From: Lachnospiraceae bacterium
GTDB lineage: Bacteria; Bacillota; Clostridia; Lachnospirales; Lachnospiraceae
NCBI GenBank assembly: GCA_017455525.1
Contig: JAFTAP010000027.1
Coordinates: forward strand, 1 to 64,000
Length of the DNA: 64,000 nt
Direction: 5' to 3'
In this document: positions 16,538 through 24,944 of the stretch, piece after piece
Position numbering within the stretch: position 1 is the first letter of the stretch
Layout: the number at the start of each line of letters is the position of its first letter
Notes under the pieces: model-generated
The model's database searches: none
Told to the model about the DNA's origin: nothing
Seen by the model: only the letters and a program-made list of their open reading frames with translations
Translations under genes and position numbers: made by a program

Positions 16538-18644
16538 CGCGTATATATTCCGTCACTTGCCTGTATTGTGAAATCAAGGAGGCATGGTTAGCGTCGATGT
16601 ACTCTGAATCCCCCTCCTTAGCCGCTGCCTCCATAGCCTTTGCATTCTCAGATAACGACACGGCGCCGATAGTCAGGGATTTGCTCTTAACCGTATGCAC
16701 GGCTATCCTGTACTCATCCCAATTCCTGTCAGAATAAAGCCTCTCCAGCATGTCAAAGTCCGCATCGCTTACGAACTTATCAAGCATCTTCTTATAGAAA
16801 TCGCTGTTTCCCATGCAGTATTTAAGTCCTGTCTCGGAATCTATTAAGGCTTTGGGATCAAGACCTTCCTTATCATCCTTACTGACCTTATCATAAGACG
16901 GCTTTAGCGAGGACGGGGCAGACGCCATAACGCCCGCAGCCTCCTTGATCAGATTCCCCGGAAGATACGTCCTCAATATCCTTTCCATATCCGGAGCCTC
17001 TATAGGCTTCGCAAGGAAATCCTGAAATCCCAGCGCCTTATATTCTGCCTCCGCTCCGTTCAGGGCATTAGCTGTGAGCGCGATTATCACAGTCCCATCT
17101 CCGCCCGGCATCATGCGTATCTTCTGCATAGCCTCCACGCCGTCCATCACGGGCATCATGTGATCCATGAACACTATGTCGAACCTCTTCTGAGAGAAGC
17201 TTACCATAGCGTCAGTCCCGCTTGCGGCTAACGTCACGTCTATCCCATACGGCGAGAGCATGCCTGACGCAACCTCAAGGTTCATGTCGTTGTCATCGAC
17301 TACGAGCACGCTCGTACCCCTTGCAGTAAAGCCTGCCCTGTATGCCTCGCTCCTGACCTCCTGCATCCGCTCCTCTATGTTCCCCACGGGAGTCCGGTCA
17401 TGAATCCTTGCGAGCCTTGAATAAGAGAAAGTAGTCCCCTCCCCGTATACGCTTGAAACCGTCAGATGCCCGCCCATAAGCTCCACGAGCCTGCGGCTTA
17501 TAGCAAGTCCCAGTCCCGTGCCCTCGACCGTCCGGTTCCTCTTCGTGTCAACCTGAGTGAAGCTTGAGAATATATGAGAGAGATCCTCTTCCTTTATTCC
17601 TATGCCCGTGTCCTTTATATCTATCCTTACAACGCACCGCTCATCGTCTATTCCCTCGTATGCGACCTTGAGCAGCACATAGCCTTTCTTCGTGAACTTG
17701 ACAGCATTCCCAAGGATATTAATAAGAACCTGCTTCGCCCTTATTTCGTCACCTATAAGCGAGCTTGGTATCCTTGGATCTATGTCAAGCCGCAGCTCCA
17801 CGGGCTTATCGCCAAGCCTTATCTTTGTCATCGTCACTACGTCGTTAAGCATGGACGTGACATCAAAAGGCTCCCATATGACCTCCATCTTGCCGGACTC
17901 TATCTTGGAAAAATCAAGGATGTCATTTATTATTGAGAGCAACGAGTTGGAAGCCGACTTTATGGAAGAAGCATACTTCCTTGCGTTCTCGTCCCTGCTG
18001 TCCCTTAATATGAACTCCGACATACCGCTTATCGCATTCATCGGAGTGCGTATCTCATGCGACATATTAGCAAGGAAGTTGCTCTTTGCCTGATCCGCAG
18101 CCCTCGCCTGCTCCATGGCGTCCACCATATCCGTCATGTCCACGAACATGATATTAAGCCCCGCGACCTTTTCATTGGAATCCATCATGCGGCGGATGCT
18201 TATCTGCCAGTCGGTCTTATTCCCTTCGGAAATACTCCTTATAAGATAAGGCTCTATTGCCTTACCCGATAACGCTATCTCACATTTTTCAAGGAATATG
18301 TTAAGGTCTGATTCTCCTATCACTCCGCTCAATGCATCTTTCACGGGCACTCCGCGGCGTATCTGATCCTTGTCATAGTCCTGCTTATAGGTTAAGAAAA
18401 CATCCGACACCATTACGGTCTGAAGCTGGTCGTCGGTAAGTATCAATATATATGGCGAAGTACGCAGGAGCTGATTATTATAGAAGATCTGCTGCGTCAT
18501 GTCACGCTGAATATATGCCTGGGTGTGGATCGTCTGATCGTTCGCTACCCTTAGGATCTCATTGTCCTTCTTTAACCGCTTTACCTCGCGGCTGAGCTTT
18601 TTATTTTCAAGCTTTAACTGCTTTGCATCTATATCCGTGTCCAT
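16527..18644 (-). CDS. Cytoplasmic hybrid histidine kinase (PAS-like, HisKA, HATPase, REC, HPt)
   Basis: The 705-residue protein starts with a coiled coil (residues 7-35). A PAS-like sensor region runs about 60-175, then HisKA with phospho-His196 in 'NMSHEIRTPMN' and an HATPase with 'NILGNAVKFT', 'DTGIGI' and 'GTGLGLAI'. A receiver domain (about 445-560, Asp494 in 'FMDHMMPVMDG') and an HPt domain (His650 in 'AVHTVKSKS') follow. There are no TM segments. It can run a full internal His-Asp-His relay. FIST and HD-GYP genes lie directly upstream on the same strand, so phosphate may pass to the double-receiver HD-GYP protein. That link is inferred from position. Confidence 0.92.
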   Translation of the reverse strand: MDTDIDAKQLKLENKKLSREVKRLKKDNEILRVANDQTIHTQAYIQRDMTQQIFYNNQLLRTSPYILILTDDQLQTVMVSDVFLTYKQDYDKDQIRRGVPVKDALSGVIGESDLNIFLEKCEIALSGKAIEPYLIRSISEGNKTDWQISIRRMMDSNEKVAGLNIMFVDMTDMVDAMEQARAADQAKSNFLANMSHEIRTPMNAISGMSEFILRDSRDENARKYASSIKSASNSLLSIINDILDFSKIESGKMEVIWEPFDVTSMLNDVVTMTKIRLGDKPVELRLDIDPRIPSSLIGDEIRAKQVLINILGNAVKFTKKGYVLLKVAYEGIDDERCVVRIDIKDTGIGIKEEDLSHIFSSFTQVDTKRNRTVEGTGLGLAISRRLVELMGGHLTVSSVYGEGTTFSYSRLARIHDRTPVGNIEERMQEVRSEAYRAGFTARGTSVLVVDDNDMNLEVASGMLSPYGIDVTLAASGTDAMVSFSQKRFDIVFMDHMMPVMDGVEAMQKIRMMPGGDGTVIIALTANALNGAEAEYKALGFQDFLAKPIEAPDMERILRTYLPGNLIKEAAGVMASAPSSLKPSYDKVSKDDKEGLDPKALIDSETGLKYCMGNSDFYKKMLDKFVSDADFDMLERLYSDRNWDEYRIAVHTVKSKSLTIGAVSLSENAKAMEAAAKEGDSEYIDANHASLISQYRQVTEYIRDAG

Positions 18645-18706
18645 CGTGCCCTTGTAATGAATGCCTCCGTTATTCTATGAATAAAGCCTATTATCGTTGC
18701 GACTCC

Positions 18707-19903
18707 TTAAATCGCTAAGATCGTGAAGGTGAAATTATGGAACATATTGTATTCCTTGCCCGTCTTATTGCCTTTCACGGGACAGTACTCTCCATACCCG
18801 TAGATTCCCATGAGAGAGACCCCCTCAGGAAGCCTCCCGTTATAAGTCTCGGCTTCCGCAGAAGTATTGCCTGCCAAAGCCAGGAATCTCGCTATACAGG
18901 AGCTGCAAAGGAGCGTATGGTATTTATCCCCCGAATCCGATATATCTTTAAGTATCCTGTCAAAGGCGCTGTCTACTGACTTCTGCACGTCAGAACGATT
19001 AAGTATGCCGATACTTATTATAGAACCTTCGGGCATCACTCCAAGGAAAGAGCCCATGCCGTTTTCCTGATTAAGCACTGACAGGTTCCTCGCAACCTCG
19101 ACCATGTCGTTTTCTCCCTTATTCATCGTGATCAAAAAAGGAGACAATAAATAATCACCCAGCACATCGGTTTTATCGGTAGCCATGTCCGCCTTCTTCA
19201 AGGCATCGAGGAAACTGCCGTTGCCAAGCCTGTATACCAGGTTTCCCTTTGATTCCGTGATCTCATACGAGAAGCTTGCCTTGTTCTCTACGGAATTGAC
19301 GCAGACAAACTTAGGATCAATATTGCCGGATATCAGCACCATGACCTGACCGTTGCGTGTTATTTCTCCATTGCTGAATATCCTGAAGTTGTCAAAGCTC
19401 ATGGCATCAGATGCCGCAGCACCGTATACGGGAATCCCGCCCCCCGCCTCGGTAAGAGCTGCGACAAGATCGTCTCCCGCAGCGTGGCTCTCATCGGTCA
19501 CCATTCCACCGAAGCTTATGATGATCTTAGGCTCCGATTTAAGAGTCTTCCTAAGGCCGTCGTATGTGCCCTTTATCTCTGCCTTGTAGTTGTCTGTATT
19601 AAGCTCCCCCGTCATGCCCGATGCGAACTCACAGTCATCAGCCGTGAGTATCATCACCGAGATGCCCATGTTGCAGTATCCTTCCTTACCGAGAAACATC
19701 CCCATAGCGGTACACCCGATTATGGGGAAGTCCCATTTATCGGACAGTATCCTATAAAGCTCCGGGTAATCCGTCTCTTCCTCGGTGAATAATATCGCAA
19801 TGCTGTTCTTTAAGAATTTAAAACCCTCGATCTGCGAGAAAAGCTCTTCCGTGGCTTCCTCAAGATCGTCTATCTCTTCCGTGTAAGCTGTTATTGAGTC
19901 CAT
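18707..19903 (-). CDS. FIST N/C domain sensory protein
   Basis: The 398-residue soluble protein contains a FIST N domain ('AILFTEEETDYPELYRIL...FPIIGCTAMG', 'SFGGMVTDESHAAGDDLVAAL', 'VYGAAASDAMSFDNFRIFSNGEI') and a FIST C domain ending 'GVSLMGIYGYGEYCPVKGNKTGKEYNMFHNFTFTI'. FIST domains are proposed small-ligand (perhaps amino acid) sensors and are often encoded beside histidine kinases and chemotaxis proteins, as here. AAAAGGGGG precedes the ATG. It most likely supplies input to the downstream hybrid kinase. Confidence 0.9.
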   Translation of the reverse strand: MDSITAYTEEIDDLEEATEELFSQIEGFKFLKNSIAILFTEEETDYPELYRILSDKWDFPIIGCTAMGMFLGKEGYCNMGISVMILTADDCEFASGMTGELNTDNYKAEIKGTYDGLRKTLKSEPKIIISFGGMVTDESHAAGDDLVAALTEAGGGIPVYGAAASDAMSFDNFRIFSNGEITRNGQVMVLISGNIDPKFVCVNSVENKASFSYEITESKGNLVYRLGNGSFLDALKKADMATDKTDVLGDYLLSPFLITMNKGENDMVEVARNLSVLNQENGMGSFLGVMPEGSIISIGILNRSDVQKSVDSAFDRILKDISDSGDKYHTLLCSSCIARFLALAGNTSAEAETYNGRLPEGVSLMGIYGYGEYCPVKGNKTGKEYNMFHNFTFTILAI

Positions 19904-19984
19904 GTATCCCCCTTTTGAATCTGTATTCTTTTATTCCGCAGTGGCTATCACGCCTTGCATATAAGTCTACATTTAGCAGGCTGC

Positions 19985-21373
19985 TTATTTCTGTCTTAGT
20001 TCGTAGTCCTTGTCCTCATCTATCATCTGAAGCATGACCTCTGCTATCCTAGGATCGAACTGCGTACCCTTTCCCCTCTCTATCTCGCCCCTGACTATCT
20101 GCTGTGGGAGAGCCTTGCGGTAGCTCCGGTCCGATGACATAGCGTCATAGCAGTCCGCCACGCAGATGATACGGGCTATCTCCGGTATGCTCTCGCCTGA
20201 CTTCCTGTCAGGATAGCCCTTGCCGTCATACCTCTCGTGGTGCCACCTCGCCCCTATTGACAGCTCCGGCATCTCGGATATCGTCTTTAGTATCTCATAG
20301 CCCTTCTCCGCATGGCTCTTTATCAGCTCGAACTCGTCATCTGTGAGCTTGCCGGGCTTATTTATTATGGATATGGGTATGCCTACCTTGCCTACATCAT
20401 GAAGCAGAGCTATGTTGTATATCTCGTCCTGCTCCTGCACTGATTTGCCAAGCCTCCTCGAAAGCTCCCTCGCATAGTCAGCGACCCTCGTGGAATGTCC
20501 GTTGGTATAGGAATCTTTCGCATCTATTGCGCTTGCGAGCGCCCATATTATCTGCTCCGAGAGGTTCTTTATCTTCTTATTGGATTCCGTGAGAGCCGCA
20601 GTCTTGTGCTCCACCTCCTCATAAAGCGAATCCTGCAGGTGCTTAAGCTCTAAGACATGACGGATACGCTGGAAGGCTACCTGCATGACGAAAGGCTTTG
20701 AGATATAGTCCATCGCTCCTGCCTTAAAAAGCTCCGCCTCCGTGTCTGCGTCATCATCAGCCGTGAGAAAAACCACAGGCAGATCCTCCATCCCCTCGGT
20801 CTTCTGTATGCGCCGCAGCACCTCAAGCCCGTCCATCCTGGGCATGTGAAGATCTAGCAGCACGAGATCCGGCTTTGATTCCTTTATCTTCTCAAGCGCC
20901 TCCTCACCCGATGACGCACAGCGCACGTTGTAGCGTATGCCGAAAAGCTCCTCCGTAGCCATCAGGTTCATCGGCTCGTCGTCAACCGCAAGTATCGTAT
21001 CCTTCTCCCCCACGCTCAGAGCCTGCTTAACAGAGCTTATCAGGGTGTCAGGCAGCACGGGTTTCCTAAGGAAATCAAGCACCCCCAGCCGCAGAGCGTC
21101 CGTCAGATCCTCGTCATGAGCCGATGCCGTAAGGAACACAACCTTAGTGTCCTTAAGTTTAGGCATCTCCCTGATCCTCTGCAAGACCTCTATCCCGCTT
21201 ATATCCGGAAGCTCTATATCAAGAAGCAGCAGATCATATTTATCCGCCGAAAGATAAGCTATGCAGTCCTCTCCGTTAGCGGCAGTCTTTACCTCATACC
21301 CCATCTCGGACAGAACCATCTCAGTGACCATGAGATTCATCTCATCATCATCTACGAGTAATACCCTCTCCAT
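19985..21373 (-). CDS. Response regulator with two receiver domains and HD-GYP phosphodiesterase domain
   Basis: From the ATG at 21373 (MERVLLVDD) the protein is 462 residues. I prefer this to the upstream TTG because GGAGAGGG lies seven bases before it. Receiver 1 has Asp52 ('LLLLDIELPDISG') and receiver 2 has 'LVLLDLHMPRMDG'. A short coiled coil leads to an HD-GYP domain with 'HSTRVADYAREL', 'ALLHDVGKVGIP', 'HAEKGYEIL' and 'HHERYDGKGYPD'. HD-GYP enzymes hydrolyse cyclic di-GMP or related dinucleotides. It begins the signalling block continued by FIST and the hybrid kinase, a likely phosphorelay output. Both receivers and the HD motif look catalytically complete. Confidence 0.9.
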   Translation of the reverse strand: MERVLLVDDDEMNLMVTEMVLSEMGYEVKTAANGEDCIAYLSADKYDLLLLDIELPDISGIEVLQRIREMPKLKDTKVVFLTASAHDEDLTDALRLGVLDFLRKPVLPDTLISSVKQALSVGEKDTILAVDDEPMNLMATEELFGIRYNVRCASSGEEALEKIKESKPDLVLLDLHMPRMDGLEVLRRIQKTEGMEDLPVVFLTADDDADTEAELFKAGAMDYISKPFVMQVAFQRIRHVLELKHLQDSLYEEVEHKTAALTESNKKIKNLSEQIIWALASAIDAKDSYTNGHSTRVADYARELSRRLGKSVQEQDEIYNIALLHDVGKVGIPISIINKPGKLTDDEFELIKSHAEKGYEILKTISEMPELSIGARWHHERYDGKGYPDRKSGESIPEIARIICVADCYDAMSSDRSYRKALPQQIVRGEIERGKGTQFDPRIAEVMLQMIDEDKDYELRQK

Positions 21374-21411
21374 AACAACCCTCTCCGTTGTCTTTTGTTT
21401 CAATCCAATCT

Positions 21412-21440
21412 ATTATATACGATTAGGAAAGAAAATGGAA
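21412..21440 (-). promoter_or_regulatory. Possible promoter of the HD-GYP/FIST/kinase block
   Basis: A perfect TATAAT lies on the minus strand at 21412-21417, with a weak TTCCAT at 21435-21440 and a 17-bp spacer. It is about 40 bp upstream of the preferred HD-GYP start. The -35 matches only half the consensus. Confidence 0.35.
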
Positions 21441-21507
21441 TTTTTAATTGACACGGGTTTAAGCAAGTGTTAATATATCACTTGCGTCACGTTTCAAGAG
21501 ATGCCCA

Positions 21508-21591
21508 GCGGAGGTGTCGGAACTGGCAGACGAGCTAGACTAAGGATCTAGTGATAGCAATATCGTGAGGGTTCAAGTCCCTTCCTCCGCA
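21508..21591 (+). tRNA. tRNA-Leu (anticodon AAG)
   Basis: An 84-base class II tRNA. Acceptor arms GCGGAGG and CCTCCGC pair, the D-loop has GGCAGACG, and the anticodon stem CTAGA/TCTAG closes the loop CTAAGGA, giving anticodon AAG. A long variable arm and the T arm GGGTTCAAGTCCC follow, with discriminator A. CCA is not encoded; ATTTTCTTTT follows. Long variable arm and anticodon both indicate leucine. The 3' end is repeated as a 10-mer at 22960-22969, so it may be an integration target. Confidence 0.95.
21582..21591 (+). repeat. Candidate att core at the tRNA-Leu 3' end (partner at 22960-22969)
   Basis: The last ten bases of the tRNA, TTCCTCCGCA, recur exactly at 22960-22969 in the same orientation. 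The 1.37 kb between them holds an integrase remnant, a DUF4258/YgiT-type pair and a one-TM peptide gene, fitting an eroded mobile island. Ten bases is short for a core, so this is suggestive only. Confidence 0.35.
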
Positions 21592-21704
21592 TTTTCTTTT
21601 ATCATTGATTATCATGCGTTATCAATCACCTTTGAAGCCTTGTGAATACTGAATTTCTTAAACCTACACTTCGTTTATCCTCGCTTATCAGATTTTAACG
21701 GTTT

Positions 21705-21902
21705 TTATGGGTTTTCGGGGCAGTTGGCGGTCAAAATGGGCGTCAGAATGGAAGTCAGAAAAATCTTCGTATCATCAGTAACATGAGCATATAAGTCCAT
21801 AGTGATGGCGATTTTAGAGTGTCCTAGTATCTCCTGCAAGGTCTTAGGCTCAACTCCTGCCTCAATCATCCTAGTGGCAAAGGTCGCCCTTAATCCGTGC
21901 AT
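21705..21902 (-). pseudogene. C-terminal remnant of a tyrosine recombinase (integrase)
   Basis: The 65-residue remnant 'HGLRATFATRMIEAGV..KTLQEILGHSKIAITMDLYAHVT' is the catalytic end of a phage-type tyrosine recombinase: the HxLR box (Arg), the LGH box (His), and the Tyr of 'MDLYAHV'. The preceding 300 residues, with the first catalytic Arg, are missing. The upstream sequence runs in another frame as unrelated protein. It lies about 110 bp from the tRNA-Leu end, the normal place for an integrase. It cannot be active. Confidence 0.8.
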
Positions 21903-22053
21903 GCTGAACCGAATCCATGAACCAACATAGATGCTCTGGTATTGTATCTGTGTTGACAGAATACTCGTACCCCATCTCTATAATCCCAATCACTCTACAA
22001 ATTGCCGTGTCGGTCAGCTCGTATAATTCCTCTGCATTTTCCTTGTTCCCCAT
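21871..22053 (-). other. Coding-looking fragment abutting the integrase remnant
   Basis: From an ATG at 22051-22053 this frame gives about 60 residues (MGNKENAEELYELTDTAICR, then a TIPEHLCWFMDSVQ segment) with natural-looking composition. It runs across the integrase junction in the wrong frame to a stop at 21871. I do not recognise it. It has no good binding site. It is best read as the end of another gene fused to the integrase fragment by deletion. Confidence 0.3.
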
Positions 22054-22102
22054 TGAATTTGTACTCTTTGCTTTAGATATAAGACCGTGATAAACTATAC
22101 TC

Positions 22103-22423
22103 ATGATTAGCATAGATGACCTTAAAAGGCTGAATGACCGTAAGAATATCGTCATAACTGAACACGCACGTATAAGGCTTATAGAGCGTGAAATAGAGAC
22201 CAAGGACATCATAAGCGGAATAGGCACAGGAGAGATTATAAAGCAATACGGGGATGACACGCCATTCCCAAGCTGTCTGATTCTCGGTAGCGATGCTAAT
22301 AACAAGCCTCTCCATATAGTCGTTAGCTATGACGGCGAAGTTATTCACCTGATAACAGCCTATTATCCTAATCCCGAAATATGGGATTCTGATTTCAAGG
22401 TAAAGAAGGAGGAAACGCCATGA
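22103..22423 (+). CDS. DUF4258-family protein, probable toxin of a MqsRA-like pair
   Basis: The 106-residue protein has the DUF4258 pattern: 'ITEHARIRLIEREIETKDIISGI' (helix with HAxxRxxER), a beta-strand 'SCLILGSDANNKPLHIVVSYDGEVIHLITAYYP', and a basic tail. DUF4258 proteins are RelE/MqsR-like small domains often paired with an antitoxin. The next gene, a YgiT-type zinc-finger protein, overlaps by four bases. The pair sits inside the tRNA-Leu integration scar. It faces away from the integrase remnant. Confidence 0.75.
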   Translation: MISIDDLKRLNDRKNIVITEHARIRLIEREIETKDIISGIGTGEIIKQYGDDTPFPSCLILGSDANNKPLHIVVSYDGEVIHLITAYYPNPEIWDSDFKVKKEETP

Positions 22424-22647
22424 AATGCACTAACTGCGGAAGCAAGGCAATAGAAAGCACCACCACAAGCGTCACCGACCTTGGGGATTGCGTCGTAATC
22501 GTCCGCAATGTACCATGCTATAAATGCGAGGAGTGCAACGAAATCATATACACATTGGAAGTCACGGAACGACTTGAGCAGATGATTAAGCAGGCAAGGC
22601 AGATAATGCAGGGCATCGCCGTGATGGAATACACCGAAGCCGCATGA
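22420..22647 (+). CDS. YgiT-type zinc-finger (MqsA N-terminal-like) antitoxin
   Basis: The 75-residue protein has two CxxC knuckles, 'CTNCGSKAIESTTTSVTD' and 'CYKCEECNEIIYTLEV', and a C-terminal helix 'RLEQMIKQARQIMQGIAVMEY'. This is the YgiT-type zinc-finger domain, equivalent to the MqsA N-terminus without the HTH. It is coupled to the DUF4258 gene (ATGA overlap with AAGGAGGAAA ahead). It probably binds and blocks that partner. Confidence 0.8.
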   Translation: MKCTNCGSKAIESTTTSVTDLGDCVVIVRNVPCYKCEECNEIIYTLEVTERLEQMIKQARQIMQGIAVMEYTEAA

Positions 22648-22741
22648 ATGGCACTACTTGAAATACATAGCATTATGTGTTACATTATGAACGAAGGTGT
22701 TAGCCTTAAAGCAAACGGCTCGCCTCGGTATATAGTAACTC

Positions 22742-22785
22742 AAAAGAGCAACCTATAACTTTGTCGAGTGGCGGTTGCTTTTTTG
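22742..22785 (+). terminator. Terminator of the DUF4258/YgiT operon
   Basis: GAGCAACC and GGTTGCTTTTTT form a stem with a 19-base loop, with A-run and T-run flanks on the plus strand. It lies about 95 bases past the YgiT stop and overlaps the 3' end of the converging one-TM gene. Confidence 0.6.
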
Positions 22786-22923
22786 ATGTCTATTTTTCCT
22801 TGCCGTCTGCCAGATACTGATAACCGTCACGATGATGCCTATAACCGTGACTGCAATACTGACAATGCCGACAACTATTTGTAGCACCTTATAGCCTCTG
22901 CTCTCTTTCGTAAGATTTCCCAT
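22753..22923 (-). CDS. Small single-TM peptide of unknown function
   Basis: From ATG 22923 (MGNLTKESRGYKVLQ) the product is 56 residues. AGGAGGTG five bases before this ATG makes it preferable to the upstream ones. One strong TM segment (about 14-36, VLQIVVGIVSIAVTVIGIIVTVIS) is followed by a basic tail 'ARKNRHQKSNRHSTKL'. Peptides of this shape in Firmicutes include holin-like toxins and type I toxins, but no partner RNA is evident. It lies inside the putative island next to a toxin-antitoxin-like pair. Confidence 0.55.
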   Translation of the reverse strand: MGNLTKESRGYKVLQIVVGIVSIAVTVIGIIVTVISIWQTARKNRHQKSNRHSTKL

Positions 22924-22959
22924 CCGATCACCTCCTAGCATCACGGGAGTTCTCGGAGT

Positions 22960-22969
22960 TTCCTCCGCA
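22960..22969 (+). repeat. Distal copy of the tRNA-Leu 3' end (candidate att)
   Basis: Exact repeat of TTCCTCCGCA at 21582-21591, in the same orientation. Flanking bases differ. It marks the possible outer limit of a decayed element. Confidence 0.3.
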
Positions 22970-23089
22970 CTCTTGATTTTTAGCTCAAAGCCTTGAATTT
23001 ATTGGATTCTCGGCTTTCTTTTTTTGCAAATAATACTCGTTTGGGTGAGACCTCCTGTAATTTAGCGGGTTTCACGGATTCGGAATTCA

Positions 23090-23836
23090 TTATTTACCGA
23101 GCCGCGTATAGTTTCCGTCACGATCAAGGGAAAGAATAAGGTCGGCGCTCTTTGAATGCTCCAGGCAAAGTCTCGCATTATACATATCACTGAAGTCCAC
23201 GAAGCCCTCTGCTTCTTCCGCCGGATGCCCGCTCGCTATCCTTCTCGCAACGAGCCTTTCTTTCAGCATATCCTCATCTGCCCTTATAAGTATGGTATAG
23301 TCCGCCATCTCCGATAACTCCCGCCAGCCGTCCATATCAAGAAGCAGATAATTACCCTCCAGCAAAACGATCTCACCCGTCACCTGTATGGCATCCTCTA
23401 CCGGATTATGAAGATGTCTGTCGTAGACAGGCCAACCGCATTTCTCTCCGCCGGAAATCCTCTTTACCATTTCCGTAAGTCTTTCAAGATCAAAGGTCTC
23501 CGGCGATCCCTTCACATCTACCATAGGAATATCCTTCCCATCCCTGACAGTAGTATGTGAAAGCAAGTATTCCTGCCGTCTGTGGAACCCGTCCATCCCT
23601 ATAGTCTGTATGCCGTCTATATCAGACTCTTCTTTAGAAAGCCTCTCAAGGAAGCTAAGCAAGGTACTCTTCCCCGCTCCGGGCGGGGCCGCAAACATCG
23701 CAAGTACCCGCCTGCCTCGTCTCCTGCGCAGCTCTGTCAGCTTCCTTAAAAGTGGGATGAATATCTCCCCGATATTATCTTCTTTATACTCAGCCCTTAC
23801 ATCTATTCCGTTTATTGTGACATCATGCCTTATCAT
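23090..23836 (-). CDS. P-loop kinase of the uridine kinase/phosphoribulokinase family
   Basis: The 248-residue protein has a Walker A motif 'MFAAPPGAGKSTLLSFLE' after about 50 N-terminal residues. It also has 'GMDGFHRRQEYLL', 'VDVKGSPETFDLERL', 'PVYDRHLHNPVEDAIQV' and 'VLLEGNYLLLDMDGWREL', matching the YggC/PanK/URK-like nucleoside or sugar kinase group. It starts one base before the stop of the hydrolase gene upstream, so the two are cotranscribed. The phosphate acceptor is not predictable from sequence alone. Confidence 0.82.
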   Translation of the reverse strand: MIRHDVTINGIDVRAEYKEDNIGEIFIPLLRKLTELRRRRGRRVLAMFAAPPGAGKSTLLSFLERLSKEESDIDGIQTIGMDGFHRRQEYLLSHTTVRDGKDIPMVDVKGSPETFDLERLTEMVKRISGGEKCGWPVYDRHLHNPVEDAIQVTGEIVLLEGNYLLLDMDGWRELSEMADYTILIRADEDMLKERLVARRIASGHPAEEAEGFVDFSDMYNARLCLEHSKSADLILSLDRDGNYTRLGK

Positions 23837-23837
23837 C

Positions 23838-24371
23838 TCATTCGTCGGTTACCTTAATCTGGCACGATCTCATGGTTTCAAGTGCCGCCTCATGCTTTTC
23901 AGGAGTCACTCCGGCACAGCAGGATGCGTCCACACTTATCTCCACTTCAGGCATAGCAGCCTTCAGCAACATTGCATTTGAAACAACGCATATATCCGTG
24001 CATAGACCTACAAGCTCTATTGAAACATCTTCTTTTTCCGATATTCCCTTGATCATATCCGTAAGCTTCGTGGAGCCGAAGGTCGGCTTATTGATCATCC
24101 GTGATCCCCTGATAACCTCGGCAACCTTCGAATCAATCTCCCACCCCGGAGTTCCCTCTATGCAATGCTCCACAGGCAGATTGCGACCTTCCTGTGTGCT
24201 AAGATAGTCCTTCTGATGAGTATCCCTTGTGAAGAAAACATCATCCGGGCTATATCCCTTAATCTTCTCCACAACCGCAGGAACTATAGCAACCGCCTCC
24301 TTAGTCCCTAACGCCCCGTCCACGAAATCCTTCTGCATATCAACCACCACAAGCAGCTTCCTCATATCCAC
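23838..24371 (-). CDS. pncA: Isochorismatase-family cysteine hydrolase, nicotinamidase-like
   Basis: The 177-residue protein has the catalytic triad pattern of nicotinamidases: the Asp of 'VVDMQKDFVDGALG', a Lys around residue 95 ('MINKPTFGS'), and the nucleophile Cys of 'GLCTDICVVSNAM'. 'EHCIEGTPGWEI' is typical of Firmicutes PncA-like enzymes. It would deamidate nicotinamide to nicotinate for NAD salvage. It is cotranscribed with the downstream P-loop kinase, which could act on a related nucleoside; that is inference. Confidence 0.8.
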   Translation of the reverse strand: MDMRKLLVVVDMQKDFVDGALGTKEAVAIVPAVVEKIKGYSPDDVFFTRDTHQKDYLSTQEGRNLPVEHCIEGTPGWEIDSKVAEVIRGSRMINKPTFGSTKLTDMIKGISEKEDVSIELVGLCTDICVVSNAMLLKAAMPEVEISVDASCCAGVTPEKHEAALETMRSCQIKVTDE

Positions 24372-24405
24372 CCTCCTGGTATATCTTAACTGATTTGAGC
24401 ACGAA

Positions 24406-24897
24406 TCATCCCATAGCCGCTATCTGACTCCTAAGCCTCGCTAGCTCCGCCTCGGCCTTGTCCGCTCGACTCTCTGCCCTATCTGCACGTCTCTCTGCTT
24501 TGTCTGCCCTTTTCTTCTCGGCCTGACGCTCTTTCTCTTCCTGCTTCAAGCCCTGCTCTCTGCCTAGCTTCAGCCCCTGCTGTATACCTATGCGTAATAT
24601 GTCCTTCTCCGGATGCTCCAGTACTCTTCCTCCCATAACCTCTCCTACCTCCTCCTTAACCCTTGTATATCTCGCCGCTATCCTGTCCAAAACGGCACGG
24701 CTCATGCGGACTATCGTCATCATCTCGTAGCCGTCTATATTGCCCTTATCCTTCTCCTGCTCAAGCCTTCTGATTATATCCCCGTAAAGCGCCTTTAGCT
24801 CTTCCAGCTTTTTCTCATCATTATTGTACCACTTTAAGTCTTTCTCGTGTGAGAAAATATGGAACGGAATCAGGAAATAAAGATGCCTGTCGAATAT
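24406..24897 (-). pseudogene. C-terminal remnant of an Rpn-family (PD-(D/E)XK) nuclease/transposase-like gene
   Basis: The frame is open from 24897 with no start codon. It reads 'RHLYFLIPFHIFSHEKDL' then 'EKKLEELKALYGDIIRRLEQ...MSRAVLDRIAARY..VKEEVGEVMGGRVLEHPE', typical of the helical C-terminal half of Rpn proteins. A Lys/Glu/Ala coiled-coil tail with RADKAERRADRAESRADK repeats follows. The N-terminal nuclease domain is absent. The intact ATG at 24723 would give 105 residues, but conserved sequence extends well upstream of it, so this is a truncated remnant. Confidence 0.65.
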
Positions 24898-24944
24898 TTA
24901 TTTTTCTCAAAACTATTGATTTTTTATCCAAAACCAAGTAGTAT

